NCBI GenBank assembly: GCA_009776995.1
Contig: WRMR01000288.1
Coordinates: 1-6,591 of the forward strand
Direction of reading: 5' to 3'
Source of the DNA: Planctomycetaceae bacterium
GTDB taxonomy: Bacteria > Planctomycetota > Planctomycetia > Pirellulales > Thermoguttaceae
DNA length: 6,591 nucleotides
The notes under the pieces were generated by a model, which did no database searches, was not told where the DNA came from, and was given only the letters and a program-made list of their open reading frames with translations. The translations under genes were made by a program, and so were the position numbers. This document shows positions 1-6,380 of the stretch, piece after piece. Numbering within the stretch: the first letter of the stretch is position 1; every line of letters begins with the position of its first letter.

Positions 1-1827
1 ATAGATATTGGCTCCGTCAATCGGGGCAACAAGACTAATCGACTCGATTCTGCCGTTAAGCAACCTTGTCGCACCCATGACTGTGCCCGCTGGAAGATCG
101 GCGGCATGACCGAATCCCAGCGCATGGCCGATATTGTGCATGGCCACGGTAAACCACGCCCCGCCATAGATATCCTCAACGCCCCAGTTTTCAGACATGT
201 CCATGATCGCAAAACTGCCATACCCCCCCAAGCCAAGTATTCCGCCGGGTGCTGAAGTATAAAAAGGCTCCGAAGAGAATTGGGTGTAGTTGTTGAGGTA
301 ATTTTCAGCCCCGGCAACCCTGTTAAGAACAGCCAGGTCACCTGTGGCAATCGTAATGCCTTTGGGATCGACCGTGTTGGTGTCTTCAATAAACTGAACT
401 CCCAGATAACGGGAATAAATCTGGAAAATTTGCCGGGCGAGATTTTTCTGGGCTTCGGTAATCTCGTTGTTGTACAGCTTTCCTGTTGCGTCACGGCCAA
501 GGATGGTTCTGAAGTTGTAATAAATGATCGCCGGGCCATTCGCCGTGTCTTTCAAGCCGTCAATCGCATCGCCAAAGGGGGAATCATTATAATGGCTTTC
601 CACGGTGAGATTGTCGAACCAGATCGGCAGGTTGCGGCTGCCGGTCTCGTCACCGGCACCGGGGTAATCGATCGGATCATATTTCGGCGCAATCTGTCCG
701 TGAATGACGAGACTTTGCGGGGCAGTGAGCGTTGACGTTGTGTTGAAATAACTCTTCAAATCAAATGAGGTGTGAAATGCATCACCCGGATCGGGTGAAC
801 TCGGCGCATTCAGGTTCAGAATGGAAGTCTGTGTTTCTTCGTAAGGTGTTCCGACACGCAAACGGGCTGCACCTGCATTACCGTTGAAACCGTTCAATTT
901 ATCCAATTCGTTTGCGAAAGTAAGAACCATTTTGCCCGTGGCAGGCGTGTATTCAATTCTCGTCGGCAGGTGAACGATGTCATCCGACGAATCCGCCGTA
1001 TTGTTGGTTGCGATCAATTGGAACAGTTTGAGATAATTCGCGTCCGTGGTTGTTCCTGTTCCCGACGCATTCAGAGTACCGGGGAAATACAGCGGATCGT
1101 TGGCGTTGAAATAAATCTCAATCTGGTTGCGTGCCTGGACGAGCTTGCCGGACGCATCACGGGTAATGGGTTGCGGAACGACTGACACGATTTGTGCCCC
1201 GAGGTCAAGTTCAAAGGCAACCATCTGGTCGTCCCGAGCACTTAAATTACCAGCCTGAACATTGAGGTTTTTGATCTGCGAATCAAGGGAGCCATTCAAG
1301 CGAATTCCATATTGACCGTCAGGAAGGACCTCCGCAAAGCGGATAATCACTTCATTGCCGACGATGCCTTCACCAAGTGTCTTGGTGCCATTATCGCGGG
1401 TGGTAACATCATTCCCATCGCCCTGACTGCCGTTCAGGCCGATCCAACCGATGTTGACGGGAATATCGTCCGCATTACCAAGTATGCCGTCTGGTCCGGC
1501 CGTAACGATCTGAATGCCTGAAGCCAAAGTGTCCGGATCAAGTTGCAACCCTTCTTCAAATCGGAGTAACAGAGAATCCGGGGCGATGTGGAACAATTGG
1601 TTGGCCGACAGGTCTGAAAAAGGCTGGTTGATATCCTGATTGGCGAAAACCGAATTCAGTTCGGGGCTGTTGATACTCAACAGAATCCTGTCTTCAAATT
1701 GTTCCATTTGAAGCTGACGCTTCTGCACCCCTTTATTATTTTTCAAGAATCCCAGGGAAGACAAGCTTGAACTATGTTTACGAAAAGTATTGCCTGAAAG
1801 ACGACGAATGGAATCCCAGATTCGCAT
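1..1827 (-). CDS. Secreted matrixin-like metalloprotease-type protein, C-terminus cut by window edge
   Basis: The frame is open for 609 codons from ATG at 1827-1825 to the left edge, with a Shine-Dalgarno GGAGA (1839-1835) 7 bases before the start. Residues 1-40 are basic and Ser-rich. Residues 41-50 read MEQFEDRILL, resembling the LE(D/P)R-LL signature of planctomycete exported proteins. Residues 111-121 (GPDGILGNADD) resemble a Asp/Gly-rich calcium-loop style motif. Residues about 60-400 look like beta-rich adhesin or Ig-like sequence without a family I can name. Residues about 450-609 resemble a zinc metalloprotease catalytic domain: 'ITEAQKNLARQIFQIYSRYLG' style helix, then HNIGHALGFGH (564-574), then a Met-turn-like TVMG with Met584. 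The three His zinc ligands are present but Glu565 of the usual HExxH is Asn, so proteolysis may be lost. The protein is probably cell-surface or extracellular. It is divergent from the flagellar cluster and shows no functional link to it. The frame and fold class are well supported; substrate and activity are unknown. Confidence 0.85.
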   Translation of the reverse strand, partial: MRIWDSIRRLSGNTFRKHSSSLSSLGFLKNNKGVQKRQLQMEQFEDRILLSINSPELNSVFANQDINQPFSDLSANQLFHIAPDSLLLRFEEGLQLDPDTLASGIQIVTAGPDGILGNADDIPVNIGWIGLNGSQGDGNDVTTRDNGTKTLGEGIVGNEVIIRFAEVLPDGQYGIRLNGSLDSQIKNLNVQAGNLSARDDQMVAFELDLGAQIVSVVPQPITRDASGKLVQARNQIEIYFNANDPLYFPGTLNASGTGTTTDANYLKLFQLIATNNTADSSDDIVHLPTRIEYTPATGKMVLTFANELDKLNGFNGNAGAARLRVGTPYEETQTSILNLNAPSSPDPGDAFHTSFDLKSYFNTTSTLTAPQSLVIHGQIAPKYDPIDYPGAGDETGSRNLPIWFDNLTVESHYNDSPFGDAIDGLKDTANGPAIIYYNFRTILGRDATGKLYNNEITEAQKNLARQIFQIYSRYLGVQFIEDTNTVDPKGITIATGDLAVLNRVAGAENYLNNYTQFSSEPFYTSAPGGILGLGGYGSFAIMDMSENWGVEDIYGGAWFTVAMHNIGHALGFGHAADLPAGTVMGATRLLNGRIESISLVAPIDGANIY

Positions 1828-2321
1828 GGTTGATTCTCCAAAAAGTGTAAGGGCGATAAGCGGAAGCTGAAAACAAAAGTTTTTGATTACTGCCACCTAA
1901 AAGTGTCATTCTTGGCGAATAACTGATGCTGGAAGGTAGCTGTAACCGGGGAGGGAACTTAATAACAAACGATAAGGAGACTGAATTTCGTGATTTGTTC
2001 GAAAAAAAGGAAACGAAATCAACTCAAAATCACTCTATCAACGTAGTAAGATTTGATTGTGTGTGGAAATAAAACGAAATACACCTAAATATCGATTAAA
2101 ATTGGAAAGTTGTAAAAAAGCAACAGTCTATTTGAAGAATTGCGATAATTCCATTCATTTTTCGTGAACAGTCTGCTGAAATTACCACAGCAATCAAACA
2201 AAAATTGTTGGTAAACTATGACGCTCAATGTTTGATTCATTACTTTAAAAAAAGTTCCCTATATTTTTATTTTTCTCTTATTTTACATGAATATTGATCC
2301 TAATATCTTTGCTTTCCATGA

Positions 2322-2360
2322 TTTTGCGCCGATTCTGCTTTTGCCAAGCAATTTTTGCGC
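2322..2360 (+). promoter_or_regulatory. Cluster of TTTTGC motifs, possible activator-binding region
   Basis: TTTTGCGC occurs at 2322-2329 and 2353-2360, 31 bases apart, which is about three helical turns. A shorter TTTTGC lies between them at 2339-2344. Relative to the start predicted from the sigma-54 promoter these lie near -198 to -160, a distance typical of enhancer sites for sigma-54 activators. A further TTTTGCGC sits at 2561-2568, downstream of the promoter. The motifs are seen directly; any role is inference, and AT-rich DNA makes T-run matches common. Confidence 0.25.
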
Positions 2361-2458
2361 ATTGCCTTGCATGGTTCAATGTTGAGTTGCGTCGGTCAGT
2401 TGCAGATTTTTCTTTCTTTTCTTGATTATTAAGACAATACTATTATTAGATTTATGGA

Positions 2459-2491
2459 TGTACAATAGATTATTTTGTATATCACTGTACA
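2459..2491. repeat. Pair of TGTACA palindromes next to the sigma-54 promoter
   Basis: The self-complementary hexamer TGTACA occurs at 2459-2464 and 2486-2491, 27 bases apart. The second copy ends three bases before the TGG of the -24 element, and GTAC appears again within the -24 box (GGTAC). They could be operator half-sites for a dimeric regulator, but the hexamers are short and may be chance. Confidence 0.25.
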
Positions 2492-2493
2492 TT

Positions 2494-2509
2494 TGGTACG
2501 TTCTTTGCT
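2494..2509 (+). promoter_or_regulatory. Sigma-54 (RpoN) -24/-12 promoter for the flgF cluster
   Basis: The sequence TGGTACG-TTCT-TTGCT matches the RpoN consensus TGGCACG-N4-TTGCW at 11 of 12 defined bases; only the fourth base (T for C) differs. The invariant GG (2495-2496) and GC (2507-2508) are exactly 10 bases apart. The predicted transcript start is near 2520, leaving an 83-base leader before the preferred flgF ATG at 2603. Sigma-54 control of rod, ring and hook genes is established in several flagellated bacteria (for example Vibrio, Caulobacter and Helicobacter), so the context supports the call. It implies an AAA+ activator encoded elsewhere. Confidence 0.72.
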
Positions 2510-2602
2510 TGTTCTACCTGACAGGTCATCGTGTCGCCGGACTGAACACGGATGTTCAACTTTTGCGCGGCATATCACATTGAATTTCTGAACCAGAAAA
2601 CA

Positions 2603-3373
2603 ATGTCTTTTGGACTTTACATTTCAGCAGAAGGCGCGCATGCGCAAAATTACCGCCTCGAAACCATCGCGAACAACATCGCCAATGTTGACACGCCGGG
2701 TTTCAAACGCGAATTGGCTATGCAACAGGCACGCTATACCAAAGAGACTGAGCTCGGCATCGACCAGGAAGGCTCAGGCACGATGAACGACCTCTCTGGC
2801 GGCGTCATCACCATCGGAACGCTGACCGAGTTCCGGCAGGGAAAATCCATCGCATCGGGCAACAAGGAAGACATGGAAATCGTTGGTGAAGGCTTCTTTC
2901 TAGTGCAACAAATGCAGACGGGAGAATACTTTCTGACGCGTTCCGGCCAATTCGACATGCTTGATGACGGACGGCTGGTCACGTACAGCGGCCCGACCGA
3001 ATTTGCCGTCTGCGATGAAAATGAGAACCCCATCACGATCAATCCGAACGAACATTGGGACATTCAGGACGGCAACGCGGCCATCGTGCAGGGCGGTGAA
3101 GAGACTCGCGTGGGAATTGTTCTTCCGAACGATTATTTCCAGATGGTCAAGCAGGGCCAAAACATGTTCCGAAGTGAAGCCGGTTACACGCCGAAAGAAG
3201 ACACTGCCCGACTTGTCAAATCCGGCCATTACGAAGGTTCGGCGGTCGATCCGGCGGCGGAAATGGTCGAGTTGATCGCCACGTCACGAATTATTGAAAC
3301 AAATGTCAAAATGATGCAACACCAGGACGAAATGACACAATCGCTCATTTCGCAAGTATTGCGTGTTTCTTAG
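2603..3373 (+). CDS. flgF: Flagellar basal-body rod protein FlgF
   Basis: This 256-residue protein is close to the usual FlgF length (about 250). It is a proximal rod subunit of the flagellar basal body, exported by the flagellar type III apparatus. The N-terminal rod signature is GLYISAEG (4-11) followed by IANNIANVDTPGFKRE (22-37). The central D1 motif reads DMEIVGEGFF (90-99), with LTRSGQFDMLDDGRL near 112-126. The C-terminal coiled-coil rod segment is near 215-256 (MVELIATSRIIETNVKMM, then DEM). The start at 2603 is chosen because its product aligns with the family N-terminus; an in-frame ATG at 2552 would add 17 unusual residues. Neither ATG has a clear Shine-Dalgarno sequence. It is the first gene after the sigma-54 promoter. 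It could be named FlgG-like, but a better FlgG follows directly, so FlgF is the best fit. Confidence 0.88.
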   Translation: MSFGLYISAEGAHAQNYRLETIANNIANVDTPGFKRELAMQQARYTKETELGIDQEGSGTMNDLSGGVITIGTLTEFRQGKSIASGNKEDMEIVGEGFFLVQQMQTGEYFLTRSGQFDMLDDGRLVTYSGPTEFAVCDENENPITINPNEHWDIQDGNAAIVQGGEETRVGIVLPNDYFQMVKQGQNMFRSEAGYTPKEDTARLVKSGHYEGSAVDPAAEMVELIATSRIIETNVKMMQHQDEMTQSLISQVLRVS

Positions 3374-3454
3374 TGGCTAGTGACTAGAATTTTTCCAATC
3401 ACTCACCCACTAGCCACTTATCTACTAGCCACTCACAACTAGCCACTAGCCACT
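3372..3454. repeat. Inverted period-7 repeat array in the flgF-flgG gap
   Basis: The left arm (3372-3387) reads AGTGGCT-AGTGACT-AG, beginning inside the flgF TAG stop codon. The right arm holds four copies of ACTAGCCACT at 3409-3418, 3424-3433, 3438-3447 and 3445-3454; the last two overlap in a 7-base register. AGTGGCTAGT at 3372-3381 is the exact reverse complement of these copies, so several alternative hairpins can form. The array fills almost the whole 84-base gap and ends three bases before the flgG ATG. There is no T-run after a stem, so it is not an obvious intrinsic terminator. Confidence 0.9.
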
Positions 3455-3457
3455 ACC

Positions 3458-4261
3458 ATGTGCTTACAAACACTTTACACCTCCGCAACGGGCATGATCG
3501 GGATGGAAACGAAGCTCAATACCGTTGCGCATAATCTGGCAAATATGGAAACGACGGCGTTTAAGAAACAACGCTGTAATTTTGAAGACCTGTTCTATGA
3601 CCATTTAAAGTACCCGGGATTGCAAGATACAAGCGAAGCATTTACGGCGACCGGAATTTCCATTGGCGTCGGAACCCGTGTGAGCAGTATTCAAACGCAA
3701 TTCCGCCAGGGATCACACAACGAAACCGGACGAGAACTCGATGTCCTCATCGCCGGAGACGGCTTTTTTCGGGTGCGCGATCCTTTTACCAACGATATTT
3801 TATATACCCGGGCGGGCAATTTCTCGCGGGCCGAAGACGGACGGCTCGTCTTGGGGTCTGGGCATACCGGCCGCGCACTCGATCCGGAAATCAACATCCC
3901 GGAAGATACCACAACGATCCAGATTCACGATAGCGGCGAAGTGTTTGTGGTTCAGCCGCCTGAATCGATCACGACAAGTGTTGGACGGATTGGATTGGCC
4001 ACTTTCGTCAACCCGGAAGGTTTGCTCCGCGTGGGTGAAAACCTGTTCGCCGAAACGGACGCATCAGGTCCGCCGATTGAAGGCGAGCCGAGCGAAGACG
4101 GCTTCGGCAAGTTGAAACAGAACGCCCTCGAAATGTCAAACGTCGAGCCGGTCACCGAACTGATCGACATGATTACCTCGCAACGTGCCTTCGAGTTGAA
4201 CAGTAAAGTCACCCAAACCGGCGATGAGATTTTGCAGACGGTGATTAGTATTAAGAGATAG
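3458..4261 (+). CDS. flgG: Flagellar basal-body distal rod protein FlgG
   Basis: The 267-residue protein is close to the usual FlgG length (about 260). It forms the distal rod of the basal body. Landmarks in order are LYTSATGM (6-13), AHNLANMETTAFKKQR (24-39), a central ELDVLIAGDGFF (93-104), YTRAGNF (116-122), LEMSNVEPV (224-232) and the C-terminal QRAFELNSK (242-250). These match the FlgG pattern including LExSNV and QRAYExNSK. The rod signature is slightly divergent: His25 replaces the first Asn of NNLAN, and TTAF replaces TTGF. The ATG aligns with the family N-terminus, but the bases before it are repeat array with no Shine-Dalgarno, so initiation may depend on coupling to flgF or on an unstructured leader. 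The stop codon is followed closely by GGAAAGGAG and the next repeat element. Confidence 0.93.
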   Translation: MCLQTLYTSATGMIGMETKLNTVAHNLANMETTAFKKQRCNFEDLFYDHLKYPGLQDTSEAFTATGISIGVGTRVSSIQTQFRQGSHNETGRELDVLIAGDGFFRVRDPFTNDILYTRAGNFSRAEDGRLVLGSGHTGRALDPEINIPEDTTTIQIHDSGEVFVVQPPESITTSVGRIGLATFVNPEGLLRVGENLFAETDASGPPIEGEPSEDGFGKLKQNALEMSNVEPVTELIDMITSQRAFELNSKVTQTGDEILQTVISIKR

Positions 4262-4267
4262 GAAAGG

Positions 4268-4480
4268 AGTGCAGAGTGCAGAGTGCAGAGTGCAGAGCGA
4301 TAGGGTCAAACGCCAATAGAGTAGCAGTTGTTGTCTTTGTGTTCTTTGTGAAAACCTTTGTGAACTTCATGGTGAAAAATTTTTACTTAAAAGGTCTCAA
4401 ATGCTCACACAAAGGTCACAATATTATTGCGTATCGCATTGTTCTCTGCTTTCTGCTCTCTGCTCTCTGCTCTCTGCTCT
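4268..4480. repeat. Nested inverted heptamer element, copy 1, between flgG and flgA
   Basis: The left arm has four perfect AGTGCAG heptamers (4268-4295). The right arm has five heptamers, TTCTCTG, CTTTCTG and three CTCTCTG (4442-4476). The right arm is the approximate reverse complement of the left (GCAGAGA against GCAGAGT). Inside lie CTTTGTG at 4335, 4344 and 4356, and a perfect 9-base inverted pair ACCTTTGTG (4354-4362) and CACAAAGGT (4408-4416). The span is about 213 bases. It resembles the element at 6380-6584 in length, arm sequence and internal motifs, and it overlaps the 5' end of flgA. No transposase is present, so any mobility would need an outside enzyme. Confidence 0.85.
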
Positions 4481-5631
4481 TGCCGGCGGCGACGATCACG
4501 TTTCGTAACGAGACGGTGATGTGCCGGGGAACGTCCGTCACGCTGGGGGATATTGCCACCATCACGCCGGACCGGGACGACGACGTAGCGAATATCGAAT
4601 TGCTCAAAAGTATCGTGCTGTTTCCGGCACCGATTGCCGGGAAAGACCGCACCATCACCTACCGCGAGGTGTATGACTACCTCAACATGCGGGGTGTTCG
4701 TGTCGGACTGCATACCTTTGCCGGGGCAAGCCAGGTGACGGTCACCGCCAAACAGCAAACTCCCTCAAAACAGACAACACCTTCAGCTCCACAATCATCG
4801 GCGACAGGCACCAGCGCAGTATTTGTGCGACGCGACGCGACTCCCGGAAACAGCGGTAACGAAGATTTGAGCGACGCGGAGGACGCGGTTCATCACGCGG
4901 TTTTGACGTTCCTGAAAGACAGCGTTGACGCCAATGCACCCTGGCGGGTTGATGTCGGCATGACATCAGAAGGACAACGGCAACTAGCGGTGGCAGGCGA
5001 AATCATCGGCATTCGTGCGGTCATTGATGAACACCCAAGCCGGCAGTCCACATCGCAGTATGATCCGGCGGAACAGTGGCTCGGACGACAACGGTTTGAA
5101 TTGCAATGCAGGAACATTCGCCCGGAAACGGGAATGCACCATACATTGCTTGTTGATGTCAACGTGTCACTTCCCAAGGCGGTTGTGGTCACGCGACATG
5201 CCGTCCCAAAAGGCAAAATCCTCAGCGCGGCCGACGTCCGTTTGAGTTACCTCGCCGAAGATCAAACGCCGGTCAACGTGACCAAAAGCCGGACGGTCAA
5301 CGGCGTCACAACGCAACGCGGCCGCGATCCGGAAATCGACCCCGATGTGGCGACACGCATTGACGATGTCATCGGCAAGGCGGTGGTTCGGGGGTTGCAA
5401 AACAACGCGACGGTGCTGTTTTCACAGTTGGAAAAGCCGCTGCTGGTCAAACGCTCCGAAGCGGTGACGCTGTATTTGCGAAACGGCGGCATTACGATCA
5501 AAATGACCGCCCGGGCGAAAGAAGACGGCCGGGCAGGCGATTTGGTGACCGTCGAATCGCTGACGGACAAGCAGCAGACGAATCTCGCACGGGTCGTCGA
5601 TTACGGAACGGTGGAAGTGGAGAAAAGGTAG
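4369..5631 (+). CDS. flgA: Flagellar P-ring assembly chaperone FlgA
   Basis: FlgA is the periplasmic chaperone for P-ring assembly by FlgI. From ATG 4369 it has 420 residues, longer than the roughly 220 of the enteric protein. Residues 1-24 are a basic n-region, 25-38 a hydrophobic core (VLCFLLSALCSLLL), and cleavage is plausible after PAA (39-41). The mature N-terminus TITFRNETV with TSVTLGDIATI fits FlgA. A Pro/Thr/Ser/Gln-rich linker lies near 125-153. The C-terminal SAF-like chaperone region is about 272-420 (VVVTRHAVPKGKILSAADV, then VIGKAVVRGL, then GDLVTVES). The start is uncertain. An in-frame GTG at 4276 has a strong upstream AGGAAAGGAG (4260-4269) but would add 31 residues encoded by repeat DNA and bury the signal peptide. 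ATG 4369 has no Shine-Dalgarno sequence. The signal core is itself encoded by the repeat's right arm. Confidence 0.85.
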   Translation: MVKNFYLKGLKCSHKGHNIIAYRIVLCFLLSALCSLLLPAATITFRNETVMCRGTSVTLGDIATITPDRDDDVANIELLKSIVLFPAPIAGKDRTITYREVYDYLNMRGVRVGLHTFAGASQVTVTAKQQTPSKQTTPSAPQSSATGTSAVFVRRDATPGNSGNEDLSDAEDAVHHAVLTFLKDSVDANAPWRVDVGMTSEGQRQLAVAGEIIGIRAVIDEHPSRQSTSQYDPAEQWLGRQRFELQCRNIRPETGMHHTLLVDVNVSLPKAVVVTRHAVPKGKILSAADVRLSYLAEDQTPVNVTKSRTVNGVTTQRGRDPEIDPDVATRIDDVIGKAVVRGLQNNATVLFSQLEKPLLVKRSEAVTLYLRNGGITIKMTARAKEDGRAGDLVTVESLTDKQQTNLARVVDYGTVEVEKR

Positions 5632-5668
5632 GTGACCGATCTCCGAGCGGTCACGTCGGCGATAGCCG
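5632..5668 (+). other. Tandem stem-loops in the flgA-flgH gap
   Basis: Immediately after the flgA TAG, GTGACCG (5632-5638) and CGGTCAC (5648-5654) form a perfect 7-base stem with a 9-base loop. A second small stem, CGGC (5657-5660) with GCCG (5665-5668) around GATA, follows directly. There is no T-run, so a Rho-independent terminator is unlikely. An intercistronic mRNA-stabilising or processing structure is possible. Confidence 0.5.
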
Positions 5669-5696
5669 GTAGAAACACCCAAGGAAGAGGATAGAT

Positions 5697-6380
5697 ATGC
5701 AAAGAATCATATTTCTTAGCGTGGTTTGTTTGATCACATGCGGATACTTGCAGAATTGGACTGCCGCCCAAACGTCAATGATCGGCACGATGCCGACGCA
5801 ACGGCAGCTTGAAGGGGCGCAGATGACCCTGGGCAGAATGTCGTTTACCGCCCAGCCGATGGAAGCCCCCAGGACCTTCCGCGAACACGATCTCGTGACG
5901 GTGATTGTCAATAAGGACTGGCGTTCGACGAGCAAAGGCACCATGGAGCGCAAACGGAAAATGCAATCCGATTACGGCATCACGAAATGGGTCAGCTTCA
6001 ACGGGCTGTTTGGCATCGGGGCATCCAAATTCGATGACGGTGCCCCGGCACTTGGCGGTAAAATCGACAGCAAGTTCAAAAACGAAGGCACCATGACGCG
6101 GCGGGAGCAACTGGAATTCAAGATCACCTGCCAGGTCGAGTCGATTCTGGAAAACGGCGTCCTTTACCTTGAAGGCACGGACAAGGATTTATTGGCGGAA
6201 GAAGGCAAAATCATTGAATTGACCGGATATGTCCGCCCCCAGGACATCCAGCCGGACAATACAATCAAGGGCGAGTTGGTCTATCAACGGGAAATCAATG
6301 AAATTCCGAGCGGCAGCGTGCAGGACAGCATTCGCCGCAACTGGGGACAGAAACTTGTTGATCGGTACTCACCTTTTTAA
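5697..6380 (+). CDS. flgH: Flagellar L-ring protein FlgH
   Basis: FlgH forms the outer-membrane L ring around the rod. The product has 227 residues, the usual FlgH length. ATG 5697 follows AAGGAAGAGG (5681-5690) with 6-base spacing. Residues 1-24 are a signal peptide: hydrophobic IIFLSVVCLIT at 4-14, with a possible SPase I site after TAA (22-24). FlgH motifs include FREHDLVTVIVN (61-72), the EGxxxLTGYVRPQDI region (GYVRPQDI at 177-184, then DNTI) and the C-terminal SPF end. The family usually has a lipobox Cys. Here Cys15 follows Leu-Ile-Thr (LITC), which is an atypical lipobox because Thr replaces Gly/Ala/Ser, so lipidation is uncertain. The gene ends just where the second repeat element begins; no terminator was recognised. 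It sits in the order flgF, flgG, flgA, flgH, the conserved rod and ring cluster. Confidence 0.93.
   Translation: MQRIIFLSVVCLITCGYLQNWTAAQTSMIGTMPTQRQLEGAQMTLGRMSFTAQPMEAPRTFREHDLVTVIVNKDWRSTSKGTMERKRKMQSDYGITKWVSFNGLFGIGASKFDDGAPALGGKIDSKFKNEGTMTRREQLEFKITCQVESILENGVLYLEGTDKDLLAEEGKIIELTGYVRPQDIQPDNTIKGELVYQREINEIPSGSVQDSIRRNWGQKLVDRYSPF

Larger units (their letters stand above)
1828..2602. other. Long AT-rich divergent intergenic region
   Basis: About 775 bases separate the divergent metalloprotease-like gene and flgF. The stretch from roughly 1980 to 2480 is much richer in A/T than the flanking genes and carries many A- and T-runs. No convincing protein gene, tRNA or riboswitch was recognised. 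It holds the leftward gene's Shine-Dalgarno (1835-1839), a sigma-54 promoter (2494-2509), TTTTGC motifs (2322-2360) and two TGTACA palindromes (2459-2491). I could not identify a good sigma-70 promoter for the leftward gene. Confidence 0.7.

Noticed and set aside
280..735. 151-codon plus-strand ORF, and similar ones at 970-1185 and 1312-1521
   Set aside because: They lie opposite the 609-codon minus-strand gene, whose protein shows coherent motifs throughout. The plus-strand products show no recognisable domain.
1985..2019. Inverted pair ATTTCGT and ACGAAAT as a structured RNA or terminator
   Set aside because: The stem is 7 A/T-rich bases around a 21-base loop in AT-rich DNA, which is likely by chance.
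2287..2385. 32-codon ORF starting ATG at 2287 in the intergenic region
   Set aside because: It has no Shine-Dalgarno sequence, lies upstream of the flagellar promoter and its product resembles nothing known.
2422..2451. Sigma-70 promoter from TTGATT and nearby TATTAT-like hexamers
   Set aside because: Spacing is either 13 bases or requires a poor -10 box, so it is not convincing in AT-rich DNA.
2552..2602. Upstream ATG as the flgF start
   Set aside because: The extra 17 residues do not fit the FlgF N-terminus, while the product of ATG 2603 aligns from its first residues. It cannot be excluded, since neither start has a Shine-Dalgarno sequence.
2734..3229. Minus-strand and alternative-frame ORFs within flgF
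   Set aside because: They are shadows of flgF, which matches the rod family along its full length. The same applies to ORFs overlapping flgG, flgA and flgH in other frames.
3372..3454. Intrinsic terminator between flgF and flgG
   Set aside because: The only T-run (3390-3394) lies in the loop, not after a stem, and the array fits a repeat better.
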